From: a virus | Reading direction: 5' to 3' (one strand) | DNA: 25,577 nt | IMG/VR virus record: IMGVR_UViG_3300027771_000090 | Coordinates: 1-25,577 of that record | In this document: piece after piece, positions 12,982 through 22,715 of the stretch | How the letters are laid out: the number at the start of each line of letters is the position of its first letter | Numbering within the stretch: the first letter of the stretch is position 1 | The notes under the pieces: model-generated | The model's database searches: none | The model's input: the letters and a program-made list of their open reading frames with translations, nothing else | Told to the model about the DNA's origin: nothing | Position numbers and translations under genes: made by a program

Positions 12982-12984
12982 TAC

Positions 12985-13431
12985 ATGGCAAATAGGGAAA
13001 TAATATCAAGCCCAGTAATAGACGACAATGAAGACATTGCTATTGGATTAACTTTACCATTTAATGGTGATGATAATGGGTTGTTTGAATTAAATTATTT
13101 CTCAATAGACCAAGCAATTGCAAATGTAAAAAACTTGTTACTTACTAGAAAGGGCGAAAGAATAAATCACCCTGAATTCGGTACGAATTTGCAAGATTAT
13201 TTATTTGAACCAAATTATCCTACATTACGAGAAAAGTGTGGAACAGAAATAACAGATGCAATAGAGCAATGGTTACCTTATATAGTAATAAAAAAATTAG
13301 AAGTAAAAATACCAAGCGACCAGGGCGGATTAGTTGATCCATTGCATGGAATATTGATTGCCTTAAGCATTGGTTTAATAAACAACACAATAGACGAAAA
13401 AGAAGTTGTACTAGAGATAAAGGAAATATAA
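12985..13431 (+). CDS. gp25: Baseplate wedge protein gp25
   Basis: This 148-residue member of the GPW/gp25 family has its landmark segment QAIANVKNLLLTRKGERINHPEFGTNLQDYLFEP, followed by a helix and IKKLEVKI. The EFG core is characteristic. In contractile tails gp25 sits in the wedge core, contacts gp6 and gp53 and helps start sheath polymerisation. T4 gp25 is about 132 residues, so the length fits. It is followed immediately by gp6, the usual order in T4-like cyanophages and their relatives, and shares the TAATATG junction seen elsewhere here. This is the best-supported family assignment in the window. Confidence 0.95.
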   Translation: MANREIISSPVIDDNEDIAIGLTLPFNGDDNGLFELNYFSIDQAIANVKNLLLTRKGERINHPEFGTNLQDYLFEPNYPTLREKCGTEITDAIEQWLPYIVIKKLEVKIPSDQGGLVDPLHGILIALSIGLINNTIDEKEVVLEIKEI

Positions 13432-13432
13432 T

Positions 13433-15313
13433 ATGGGCCAAAAATTACAAATAAAAGATGTAAATTATCTAAATTTAGACTTTAAAGGTTTTAAAGATAA
13501 GCTTAATACTTTTTCAAGTGTATATTTTCCAGATATTTCTAATGATTTTAATGAATCTTCTCCTGGCCAAATGTTTGTTGAAATGTCAGCATATGTTGGT
13601 GATGTTTTATCCTATTATATTGATAATTCTCTAAGGGAAAGTTTACTACTACATGCACAAGAAAGATCAAATGTGATGGATATATCAAAAGGATTAGGAT
13701 ATAAGCCATTAGCGTCTGCTCCATCTATGGTAGATTTAGATATTTATATATTGTTGCCTTCAAACGGTACCGGTAATGTTTCATCCCCAGATTGGAGATA
13801 TGCACCATTAGTTCAAGAAAATTTAGTTGCACAAACCAATGGAGAAGCTTCTCCATTTTTCACATTGGCACCAGTTGATTTTAGATATTCTAGCTCAATT
13901 GATCCAACCGAAGTATCAATATATAAAATAGATGGTGATGGAAACCCTGAAACGTATCTATTAAGAAAAAGTGTTACTGCAAAATCTGGTACAATAAAAT
14001 ATAAAAGTTTTAGTTTTCAAAACCCTAAAAAATACGATAAAGTAATTATAGGTGATAAAAACATTATTGAAATTTTAGATTGTAGAGACGGTGATGGTAA
14101 TCGTTGGTATGAGGTAGATTATATAGCTCAAAATTTAATATATGAAGAAACACAAAACACAAGAATAATAGATCCTGAATTTTCTCAATTTAATGAAGTC
14201 ACTCCGTATTTATTAAAACTAAGAAAAACTGGTAGAAGATTTACTTCAGACTTAAATGAAGAACTAAAAACCGTAATAAATTTTGGGGCCGGAAATTCTA
14301 ATATAGCTGATGAATTATTAATTCCTAATCCAGGAAATATGGGACTATCATTACCATATGGTAATATTTCTAATCTAGACAACGCATGGGATCCACAAAA
14401 TGCAATGTTTACTCGGGCGTATGGTCAAGCACCTGCAAATCAAATATTACAGTTTAAATATGTTGTTGGTGGAGGAATCAAAGATAACACAAGAGCAGGT
14501 ACAATTAGAGAGGTTACGTCTGTAAACTTTAATATGGATACTGATGGATTATCCGGACCAACAATACAATTTGTAAAAAAATCCATAGCAGTTAGTAATC
14601 CTGAACCAGCAACTGGTGGAAAAGGATTAGAATCAGTTGAAGAAATGCGACAAAATGCAATGGCATTCTATGCAGCTCAATCTAGAACAGTTACTAGAGA
14701 AGATTTTATTGCTAGATTGTATTCTATGCCTGCAAAATTTGGTAATGTTGCAAAGTGTTTTATTATACAAGATGAACAAATATCCCAGGAGACAGGAGCC
14801 GACTTGATAAATCCTCTAGCGTTAAACTTGTATATGTTATCATATAATCAAAGTGGCAATTTAACACAAGCAAACTCTGCAACCAAGGAAAATGTAAGAA
14901 ATTACTTAAGTAAATATAGAATGTTAACTGACGCAATTAATATAAAGGATGGTTTTATAATAAACCTTGGAATAAATTATTCTATAATACCTTTACCCGG
15001 TTATAATTCTAGTGAAGTCATATTAAAGGTAAATAGGGTATTGGCAAAAATATTTGATATTAGGAATTGGCAATTTAATGAGCCTATATTTTTAGCAAAC
15101 ATTGCAACCGAAATAGATAAGGTTGATGGCGTCCAGACTGCCCAATCATTAGATGTGTATTGTAAACACGAAGTAGGCAGTGGATATTCGGGCAATTTTT
15201 ATGACGTACGAGAAGCAACAAAAAATAAAATTGTTTATCCATCACAGGATCCTGCAATATTTGAAATAAAATACCCAGCAATAGATATTAGAGGAAGGGT
15301 GGTAACCTACTAG
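13433..15313 (+). CDS. gp6: Baseplate wedge protein gp6 (J-like)
   Basis: This 626-residue protein is close to the length of T4 gp6 (about 660). The N-terminus has the family pattern VYFPDISNDFNESSPGQMFVEMSAYVGDVLSYYIDNSLRES, cut here into FNESSPGQMFVEM and YVGDVLSYYID. A second block (MRQNAMAFYAAQSRTVTRED, about residues 405-425) is the baseplate-J-type core segment. gp6 dimers form the inner ring of the wedge and dock gp25. The gene starts two bases after gp25 with AAGGA upstream, and ends just before the strong ribosome site of the next gene. No gp53 homologue is recognisable nearby. Confidence 0.93.
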   Translation: MGQKLQIKDVNYLNLDFKGFKDKLNTFSSVYFPDISNDFNESSPGQMFVEMSAYVGDVLSYYIDNSLRESLLLHAQERSNVMDISKGLGYKPLASAPSMVDLDIYILLPSNGTGNVSSPDWRYAPLVQENLVAQTNGEASPFFTLAPVDFRYSSSIDPTEVSIYKIDGDGNPETYLLRKSVTAKSGTIKYKSFSFQNPKKYDKVIIGDKNIIEILDCRDGDGNRWYEVDYIAQNLIYEETQNTRIIDPEFSQFNEVTPYLLKLRKTGRRFTSDLNEELKTVINFGAGNSNIADELLIPNPGNMGLSLPYGNISNLDNAWDPQNAMFTRAYGQAPANQILQFKYVVGGGIKDNTRAGTIREVTSVNFNMDTDGLSGPTIQFVKKSIAVSNPEPATGGKGLESVEEMRQNAMAFYAAQSRTVTREDFIARLYSMPAKFGNVAKCFIIQDEQISQETGADLINPLALNLYMLSYNQSGNLTQANSATKENVRNYLSKYRMLTDAINIKDGFIINLGINYSIIPLPGYNSSEVILKVNRVLAKIFDIRNWQFNEPIFLANIATEIDKVDGVQTAQSLDVYCKHEVGSGYSGNFYDVREATKNKIVYPSQDPAIFEIKYPAIDIRGRVVTY

Positions 15314-15322
15314 GAGATAAAA

Positions 15323-16483
15323 ATGTATTATTCAATAACAGCAAAAAAAGATGCAACAATATACGAAAGATCTGAAAGTCTAAACGCCGGTATAGATGAA
15401 ATCCTTGAGCTTGAAAAAACCATTTCTTCTTCAGGAACATCGAATATATATAATTCTAGAATACTTATAAAGTTTGATTTAACAAATATATCAAAATCAA
15501 TTTCAAACGGAGCAATACCTGCTCAGTATGTTTTTGAATTAAACTTAAAAACCTCTCAAGCAAAAGACCTAGCTATTAAATATGGAATTGAAGCCTTTCC
15601 AGTTTCTCAATCTTGGGAAATGGGTAAAGGAAGAAAACAAACTAAAAAAATTAGTGCTGGTGGCTCGTTAATATTTGAAGAAGAAGGTGTAAGTTGGAAA
15701 TATAGAGATGGTAAAACTCAGTTTGGAAATACTTGGTCTACTACATCATTTGCAGCTGGTACTACTGGTTCGTTTACAACAACTGGTGGTGGAGGTACAT
15801 GGTATACTGGATCAGGTTATTCAGCATTTAGAAGATACGATTATGAAGACACTGATATATCTTTAGACGTTACTTCAATTGTTAATAAGTGGATTACAAG
15901 TAATATACCAAATGAAGGATTTGTATTGTTAAGGAGTGGATCTGCAAATAGTGGTAGTATAAACGAAGAACAAAATGCCGTTGATTATGGTACACTACAA
16001 TACTTTTCCACCGACACACATACAATATATCAACCTAGACTAGTTGTTCACTGGCCAGATAGTACATTTGATACTGGAAGTTTGTCTGCCTTAGATATAT
16101 CTAAGCACAATATACTATATATAAAAAACAATAGAAAAGAATATAAGCGAAATAGTAAAGAAAGATTTAGAATAGTTGGTAGAGAAAAATATCCAACAAA
16201 AACATATAGTAATGTTTCAGCTGAATTAGATGTTAAATATTTACCAAGTTCAAGTTATTATTCAATACAAGATGCCTTAACCGATGAAACAGTAATACCG
16301 TTTAATACAGGTAGTACAAAGGTTCAATGTGATTCTCAAGGAAACTACATTGACCTTTGGATGGACCAATTTTATTCTGATAGAAGATATAAGTTTTTAT
16401 TTAAGGTAATAAGTGGTTCTATGAATTCTCCCTTTTTAGAACGGGTTTATGATAAAGATTATTTATTTAAAGTTGTGAGATAA
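15323..16483 (+). CDS. Virion protein with DNRLRE-like domain
   Basis: This 386-residue protein's first 250 residues follow the DNRLRE pattern of secreted carbohydrate-binding-type modules. It opens with a KKDATIYE strand, then SRILIKFDLTNIS, FELNLKTSQA, PVSQSWEMGKG, a WKYRDG segment, DISLDVTSIVNKWITS and finally PRLVVHW. A Gly/Thr-rich loop (GTTGSFTTTGGGGTW) interrupts it. The C-terminal 130 residues are a separate, beta-rich part ending YDKDYLFKVVR. Position directly after gp6 suggests a baseplate-attached structural protein, and the domain suggests a sticky or glycan-binding surface; both are inferences. AGGAG at 15312-15316 supports the start. Confidence 0.65.
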   Translation: MYYSITAKKDATIYERSESLNAGIDEILELEKTISSSGTSNIYNSRILIKFDLTNISKSISNGAIPAQYVFELNLKTSQAKDLAIKYGIEAFPVSQSWEMGKGRKQTKKISAGGSLIFEEEGVSWKYRDGKTQFGNTWSTTSFAAGTTGSFTTTGGGGTWYTGSGYSAFRRYDYEDTDISLDVTSIVNKWITSNIPNEGFVLLRSGSANSGSINEEQNAVDYGTLQYFSTDTHTIYQPRLVVHWPDSTFDTGSLSALDISKHNILYIKNNRKEYKRNSKERFRIVGREKYPTKTYSNVSAELDVKYLPSSSYYSIQDALTDETVIPFNTGSTKVQCDSQGNYIDLWMDQFYSDRRYKFLFKVISGSMNSPFLERVYDKDYLFKVVR

Positions 16484-16484
16484 T

Positions 16485-17813
16485 ATGGCGATACGTAAAA
16501 AAAGATCAATGGCATCTAGATTATCTGCTCAAAGATATAAGAAACCAAAAATAAAAACGGCAGGAATGGAAAGTGACATGGGAAAAGCCTTTCCAGTTTC
16601 TGAAATAAAAATTAAAAAAACCCAGGTAGATGGTAATGACGTAAGATTTACAGCAACATCAGATACAATAACCCCATATGACGGAGCAGTTGATTTACAA
16701 GATTTTGACTTTCCACAAGCCGCAGAATACGGTATTAATGGAGCAGACCCTTTAGCCGGTGGTTTATCAATACGGGAAGATGGTACAACAATACCTACAA
16801 CAAAGGTAACTAGAACTAGGTTTGGTGTTATTATGTCGTCAGTTGACGACAACGTTCAATCATCTTCTAATCCATATGTAGTACCACTAGTAAAACACGT
16901 CTTTCTTGCAAGTAGCTATATTGGTATTATTGACACTAGTATTACACAACTAAAACGGGTACCAAAAGAAATTTCAAAACCTAAAAATGCACCGATAATA
17001 CAAACTGTCCAGTGTTATCCTGGATTTGGTACACTTGATGGTCAATATAGTGATGGATACTCAATACAAGTACTTCCAGAGCTAGGAGAACCTTCACTAC
17101 AATTAGCTGCAAATAATACCTTGGTCTTAATGTCAAAAGCATATAATTATGTAAATGAACTTGGAACTAGGATTAACCAAGGGTTAACATATACTTGGAA
17201 ATTTAATGCTGATGGAATAGGTAATGCTAGAGATCAAGTCGTAGGTAATACACAGGTACTTAGATTAAATAATGTACAATTGCAACAGCGTGGAAGATAT
17301 CACCTAGAGGTTTCAAATGAAAAAGGAACGACCTCTTCAAAATCATACTTTGTAAACGTTCTTGGTGGATTGTTAAACGCATTAACACCACAACAAATTG
17401 GAGAACAAATAGTATATATTCCAACTGGAGATTACGTTAGAGATGAATTCCATGACGAAGAAGTTTCTAAATATGACAATTATTTTGACTACGTTGAATC
17501 AGAAGGAAGGTGGATTGAATTAGAATGGCAAAATAATCAATGGGTTGAAGTACCTGGTGGAGCAAAACAATCAGTTAGGGCAACTGGAGATGACGATAAT
17601 CCTGTAACAAAAATAGATGGAGGAATTTCAACTGCTGCCAAAGTAACTAAAGCTACAGGTGGAGTATATAGAAGAGTAGCTAACGAACTCGGAGTTTATT
17701 TTGATGCTCCTGGAGGAATATCATATAAATTTAAAACTGAAACAGAATATTTTGAACATAGAGCAGCTAGAGGATTACCTAGAGACTGGTCAAATATACA
17801 AAATGCCGGGTAA
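16485..17813 (+). CDS. Virion protein with Ig-like domain
   Basis: This 442-residue protein starts with a very basic N-terminal tail (MAIRKKRSMASRLSAQRYKK), then a beta-rich domain. An Ig-like domain occupies about residues 168-292. Its core Trp is in LTYTWKFN (about 233-240), and the RGRYHLEVSNEKGTTSS segment (about 266-282) is the classic F-strand region with D/R-x-Y. The C-terminal 140 residues are polar. Surface Ig-like domains on tailed phages are common and thought to bind weakly to cell-surface sugars. The gene follows its neighbour by one base (TAATATG) and is probably co-translated. Identity as a specific T4 gene product is not recognisable. Confidence 0.65.
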   Translation: MAIRKKRSMASRLSAQRYKKPKIKTAGMESDMGKAFPVSEIKIKKTQVDGNDVRFTATSDTITPYDGAVDLQDFDFPQAAEYGINGADPLAGGLSIREDGTTIPTTKVTRTRFGVIMSSVDDNVQSSSNPYVVPLVKHVFLASSYIGIIDTSITQLKRVPKEISKPKNAPIIQTVQCYPGFGTLDGQYSDGYSIQVLPELGEPSLQLAANNTLVLMSKAYNYVNELGTRINQGLTYTWKFNADGIGNARDQVVGNTQVLRLNNVQLQQRGRYHLEVSNEKGTTSSKSYFVNVLGGLLNALTPQQIGEQIVYIPTGDYVRDEFHDEEVSKYDNYFDYVESEGRWIELEWQNNQWVEVPGGAKQSVRATGDDDNPVTKIDGGISTAAKVTKATGGVYRRVANELGVYFDAPGGISYKFKTETEYFEHRAARGLPRDWSNIQNAG

Positions 17814-17819
17814 TAATAT

Positions 17820-20800
17820 ATGTCAACAGAAAGAATAACACAATATAATCAAAAAGACTTATCACTTGTTAAGTCCAAAACTATTTTTACTAATTTCGGT
17901 AAAGGCAAGCATACTGACCATGTAGAATTACATGTATATAGTGGCGAAAATGTTTTAGAAAGTAATTATAATGTTAAGTCATATAATATTGACCAAAAAG
18001 AAACTGGCCAAATAGCACCGTCAATAAAACTAGCTATTCATTCTGATATTAGGTCAATGGGTTATCAATCTGGTACTTTTGGTATTAAGTATAACTTTTT
18101 AAGGTGCTTGGTTGGAGACCCAAATAACAACCTATATATTGATGAAATATCTAACGATAGGCGAGAAATTAGAGTAAGACCAATTGACGATGATTTGGAT
18201 CTAAGCGACGATTTCTTAGAGTTTGGTGAAAGGATTGAAGGTAGTGAACTGTCATCCCATACTTTCTGGCCAGACATTAGGTTAAATTTTGGTGAAGATA
18301 CCCTTTTACTAGCTGTAAATTGGGGAATGGATTACGACGCTTACCCAAACTTTCCTCATTCAATGGTATTTAAACTATATGAACCTCTTCCAGATGAATT
18401 AGAAGATGGTGATAAATTTTGGATATGTCAATCGATAGCTGAACCAATACAAGAAGATATAAAGTTAACAACAGAAGCCCGAGGCTTTTCATCAAATACC
18501 CTTGCTCCACCTGATTTTTCAATACCTGCACAATTTGATCCTCCAAAACCAACAGGATATAAGAGTGAAACTGACATATTATCAGGAGGAGAAGCATCTG
18601 TTAAAAATAAACTATTTCAAAAACTATATAGTGGAAGTTTTGGGGATGTAAGAATAAACATTGATTACAATATTCCACAACAAGTAGATGATAGTACATA
18701 TACTGGATTTAAAAATGTTGTTCATTTTGGATCAGCAGTTACAAAATTAGAAAATTTTAAATATAAACTAAGACAATTAGAAACTTATGATGCTAAAATT
18801 GCTGAAGTTTCAACAAATTTAATTGGATTGGTTAGTTCTTCTGCAACGGGTTCATATTATTTCACTGCAAATAAATTAAAGTGGGAAAATAAAAAAATAG
18901 GACTAGTTGGAACGTTTGATGATTTTGAAGAACACTTATATTATTCGTCTCAATCAATGGTTAGTAATTCACTTGGTGACTTTATACCGTTTTCCTGGCC
19001 AAAAACAGGAAGAGCTACACCATACTCCCTAGCAGCAGTAGACTCAGTACAGGCAAAAGAATGGTTTGGCCAAATAAATAATCCAACTGGTGACTATTAT
19101 AATACTGGTGTAATATATTCTGCATCTAGATATGATGGACACAACGATAATGCATTAGTAAATACAGTTCCGGCCCATATAAAATTCTCAGAAGATAACG
19201 ACAGATATGTAACGTTCGTTAACATGATTGGTGATCACTATGACCAAATGTATTTATACACCAAGCACCTACTAGATATTCATAAGCGTGATAATCCTAT
19301 ATATGAAGGTTTACCTAAAAAATTACTTGAACCAGTTTTAAAATCTTTTGGTTGGCAACCCTTCCAAAGCCTGGATTTTGACGATATATGGTCGTATAAT
19401 TTTGGTACTGATGGAAGTGGGAGTTATGGTGGGAAACTAAACTTTACTACATCTGTACTTACCAAAGAAAATGGTGGTGTTGTCACTGCAAAATCTTCAA
19501 TAATAGGTCTTAATGGTACTCCACCATACTCATTTATTTGGTCACATACACCAAGCACAAACTTAGTAAGTGTAACTCAGACTTTACCATCTTCTTCAAC
19601 AGCAATACCAAAGGTTACAGTAATAGATAGTAAAGGACTTAAAGCAAGTGCAACCGGAATAGTTGCCCCACTACTATCTGTTGGAGATCCTGACTCACTA
19701 ACTTTACATAATAGTACCCCCTCAAATAGGCCAGTTTCTGCATCAAATGACCAACAATACGGTTCATTATCTAAAGATGATATATCAAAAGAATTATGGA
19801 AAAGAATATTAAATAATTTACCACACATATTAAAAACAAAAGGTACAGAAGAAAGTATACGAAGTGTAATAAGTGCGTATGGACTACCTTCAACAATATT
19901 AAAAATACATGAATATGGAGGACCTCAAAAACTACCAGGAAGACACTCTAAAAATATATATGATAGATTTTCATATTCTTTAAATTTTGATGGCCAATCT
20001 AATATTACTGGATCTTGGTCACCAGTTAGTACGTCATTGGACAATGTAAGATATCCAAATGCCGTTGAGTTTAGATTTAATATCCCAGATAAAAGCGAAA
20101 ATAAAAAGGATATGGTTTTATGGAACACATATAGTGGTAGTGCTGCTATATGGGTTGAACACACGAGTTCATTGGTTATTAACCAATCTGAAAGTCTTTA
20201 TGGGAGAGTAAACTTTGCACTTAGATCTGGTTCAGTTGGACCCAATCATAAACATAGATATATAACATCATCAACTGATTGGGCTCCAATATATGATAAT
20301 GACTGGTGGAGTGTAATACTTAATAGGCGAGATCCTGGAAAAGATCATGAATCATTAGCATTTACCCAGTCTATAAACCTACACGATCACGAAGGACAAG
20401 ACTTATTATATGAACTATTTTGTAAAAAAATGTCAGATTTTTCTAGATTTGGTAGAATCAACTGGGCAGTTAGTTCTAGTTTAGTATTGTCTGGATCTCT
20501 TGGAGAACCATCAAAAAGTTATAATAGATCTTGGGGAGGAGGTAGCTCAACAGCTGGAGGTAATAAATATGCTATAATAGATGAATCTAGGGATTTAACA
20601 TTAAAACATTTTCTAGGTGGCGCAACATCTTCATATTTTGGCGATGACTTTTTATATAAAAGTGCAAGTAACGATCCAAATAGAACAATATCAGGATTTT
20701 CAGGGTCTATGCAAGAATTTAGATTATATGCTAACCCTATATCTGAATCAATATTTGATTTCCATGTACAATCTCCATTAACAATTATAAGCCGCGGCAT

Positions 20801-22661
20801 AACATCTTCATATGATGACTTATTGGTACGATGGCCTCTTGGGGCAGATTTAGCACAGTATAACGCATCTCATTCTAATACTATACCTGGAATTCAACCA
20901 AACCAAGTAAGTAAGTTCTCAGGTCCAGCTGGAAGCTCTTTACCTACTTCTGGATATTTCTATGGCTTCAAAGCATCAATATATAATAGTGCTGTATCAG
21001 ATGGATATAGCCAAGAAGAAGAACGATATTATACGGTAATGCCTAGAGCAATTGGTCCATCTTCATATTCTGAAAAAATAAGAATAGAGGACAATAAATT
21101 AAATGGACTACTTCACCCAATAATGAAAAGAGAATTTAGTTCTTTTGACAAAAACCCACTTGATTCAAATAAATTAGGAATCTATTTTTCTCCAACTGAC
21201 GAAATTGATCTTGATATTGCTCAAGAATTAGGTCCCTTTGAATATGATAATTTTGTTGGAGACCCAAGGGATACATATTTAAAAAAATATACTGGATTAA
21301 AAAGAATTAATGATCATTATTGGAGAAAACACGGTGGAAATCCAAATTTTCATGAATTTTTAAAAATGCTTAGATTTTTTGACGATTCATTATTTAAAAC
21401 AGTTAGACAACTCGTACCAGCTAGAGCAAAGGCCCAAGTAGGATTATTGGTAAAACCACATTTCCTTGAAAGACCAAGAATATTAAAGTATCCTAGTGCC
21501 AGTTTACAAGACTATGCTGTTAGAGATTTACCACAACAACAGGACCAAACAATATTAGAAGGATCACTAGGTGTATTTAATTCAATGTCATTTTCTGGAT
21601 ATTCCGCAGGAGAATCTGGACCATTTACATATAATGGATTAAAAGAAAAGAAAAGTTCTAATAACAGACAGGGTACTAGAACAGGCGGATTTGAATTTTC
21701 TCCTGGAATAAAAAATGCTGCAATTTCTAAAGGTAAATTTAAACCTGAAAATAATACTGAACGAGAAAAAGGATTAGATAATAGAACTGTTGGTGAACTA
21801 GAAGGAGACTATAAATACGATAAGTTTGGATACGATCTTAGAGGAGAAGGAAGTAGGTATATACATACAACTGTAGAATTTCCACCAACAGCAGCAGGAA
21901 CGCAAGATGACGGCGCAAAGGTCTGGAATGCATACTATCGTAGAGATGCTATTGGAATGACAATACATACACCACCTCACGGACAATTACATTCTCATCC
22001 AAAATACGGAAAGGTAGGATATGATTATAATAATTTTACAGCATCATCTGCTGGAAATGTAACCGACGGACATGTTAGATATGGATTAAATAGACTAGCA
22101 CATAGTGAAATATATGTACCATTTGTTGGTGATCCTAGACGGTCTTTTGAAAAAAAGAAACAGATATATTATTATGCAACAGCCTTTAGCCAATCACTAA
22201 GAAAAGCAATACCGTTATTTCACCACAAGAATTGGGGAAATGCGGCTATTTTAGGAGGAACCGGCCACCCTCATTATGCCGGTACAAGTGTACCAACATC
22301 ATCTTTACCGTCTCACTCCTTAGAGGAAGCAGCAGAATACCAAGATTTCAGACAAACTCCATTAATGAACCTTTATTTTAATGGTTGTAAGCTCGTTGGA
22401 TCAAATTGGAATATGGAATCTAAACAAACAGTTGATGGTGGGCCGGTTGTAGAATATTATGATGTTAGCCCATATAAATATGTATCTTCAGATGATAGTG
22501 CAGATGGAAAAGTATTAACGGCTGGCGAAGGACTTGGTGAAAGTTTAAATCAAAGAGAAAATAGTTTACCAGTAGGTAGAAGATTTGGTCGACCAGCAGG
22601 CCAAAATTTAAGAGGAGCTACTCCATCACCAAGAGGGCGAAATTTTAATAGGGGTAGTTAA
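17820..22661 (+). CDS. Giant baseplate/tail structural protein with PKD-like and LamG-like domains
   Basis: This 1613-residue protein is in the position of T4 gp7. The N-terminal 530 residues are structural. An SprB/PKD-like repeat spans about 539-622 (GTPPYSFIWSH at 566-576, VTVIDSKG at 599-606). A conserved helical segment, LWKRILNNLPHILKTKGTEE followed by SAYGLPSTILKIHEYGGP, lies at about 657-705. A LamG/concanavalin-type domain spans about 716-987. A second conserved segment with RQLVPARAKAQVGLLVKPHF lies near 1190. There is a His-rich region around 1370-1500, and an Arg/Gly-rich tail ends RGRNFNRGS. The KTKGTEESIR and LVPARA segments are, from memory, shared with large tail proteins of other contractile phages. 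It is probably the wedge initiator or a wedge-attached adhesin, bringing the PKD and LamG folds to the tail surface. Confidence 0.7.
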   Translation: MSTERITQYNQKDLSLVKSKTIFTNFGKGKHTDHVELHVYSGENVLESNYNVKSYNIDQKETGQIAPSIKLAIHSDIRSMGYQSGTFGIKYNFLRCLVGDPNNNLYIDEISNDRREIRVRPIDDDLDLSDDFLEFGERIEGSELSSHTFWPDIRLNFGEDTLLLAVNWGMDYDAYPNFPHSMVFKLYEPLPDELEDGDKFWICQSIAEPIQEDIKLTTEARGFSSNTLAPPDFSIPAQFDPPKPTGYKSETDILSGGEASVKNKLFQKLYSGSFGDVRINIDYNIPQQVDDSTYTGFKNVVHFGSAVTKLENFKYKLRQLETYDAKIAEVSTNLIGLVSSSATGSYYFTANKLKWENKKIGLVGTFDDFEEHLYYSSQSMVSNSLGDFIPFSWPKTGRATPYSLAAVDSVQAKEWFGQINNPTGDYYNTGVIYSASRYDGHNDNALVNTVPAHIKFSEDNDRYVTFVNMIGDHYDQMYLYTKHLLDIHKRDNPIYEGLPKKLLEPVLKSFGWQPFQSLDFDDIWSYNFGTDGSGSYGGKLNFTTSVLTKENGGVVTAKSSIIGLNGTPPYSFIWSHTPSTNLVSVTQTLPSSSTAIPKVTVIDSKGLKASATGIVAPLLSVGDPDSLTLHNSTPSNRPVSASNDQQYGSLSKDDISKELWKRILNNLPHILKTKGTEESIRSVISAYGLPSTILKIHEYGGPQKLPGRHSKNIYDRFSYSLNFDGQSNITGSWSPVSTSLDNVRYPNAVEFRFNIPDKSENKKDMVLWNTYSGSAAIWVEHTSSLVINQSESLYGRVNFALRSGSVGPNHKHRYITSSTDWAPIYDNDWWSVILNRRDPGKDHESLAFTQSINLHDHEGQDLLYELFCKKMSDFSRFGRINWAVSSSLVLSGSLGEPSKSYNRSWGGGSSTAGGNKYAIIDESRDLTLKHFLGGATSSYFGDDFLYKSASNDPNRTISGFSGSMQEFRLYANPISESIFDFHVQSPLTIISRGITSSYDDLLVRWPLGADLAQYNASHSNTIPGIQPNQVSKFSGPAGSSLPTSGYFYGFKASIYNSAVSDGYSQEEERYYTVMPRAIGPSSYSEKIRIEDNKLNGLLHPIMKREFSSFDKNPLDSNKLGIYFSPTDEIDLDIAQELGPFEYDNFVGDPRDTYLKKYTGLKRINDHYWRKHGGNPNFHEFLKMLRFFDDSLFKTVRQLVPARAKAQVGLLVKPHFLERPRILKYPSASLQDYAVRDLPQQQDQTILEGSLGVFNSMSFSGYSAGESGPFTYNGLKEKKSSNNRQGTRTGGFEFSPGIKNAAISKGKFKPENNTEREKGLDNRTVGELEGDYKYDKFGYDLRGEGSRYIHTTVEFPPTAAGTQDDGAKVWNAYYRRDAIGMTIHTPPHGQLHSHPKYGKVGYDYNNFTASSAGNVTDGHVRYGLNRLAHSEIYVPFVGDPRRSFEKKKQIYYYATAFSQSLRKAIPLFHHKNWGNAAILGGTGHPHYAGTSVPTSSLPSHSLEEAAEYQDFRQTPLMNLYFNGCKLVGSNWNMESKQTVDGGPVVEYYDVSPYKYVSSDDSADGKVLTAGEGLGESLNQRENSLPVGRRFGRPAGQNLRGATPSPRGRNFNRGS

Positions 22662-22678
22662 TAAAATCATATTAAAGA

Positions 22679-22688
22679 TATATTTATA
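22679..22688 (+). promoter_or_regulatory. Putative late promoter (TATATTTATA), copy 5
   Basis: This exact TATATTTATA ends 28 bases before the ATG at 22716, in a 54-base gap, with AGGAG between. It would start a new transcript for the last virion genes. Confidence 0.6.
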
Positions 22689-22715
22689 TATGAATTAATA
22701 TATAGGAGCAATTGA

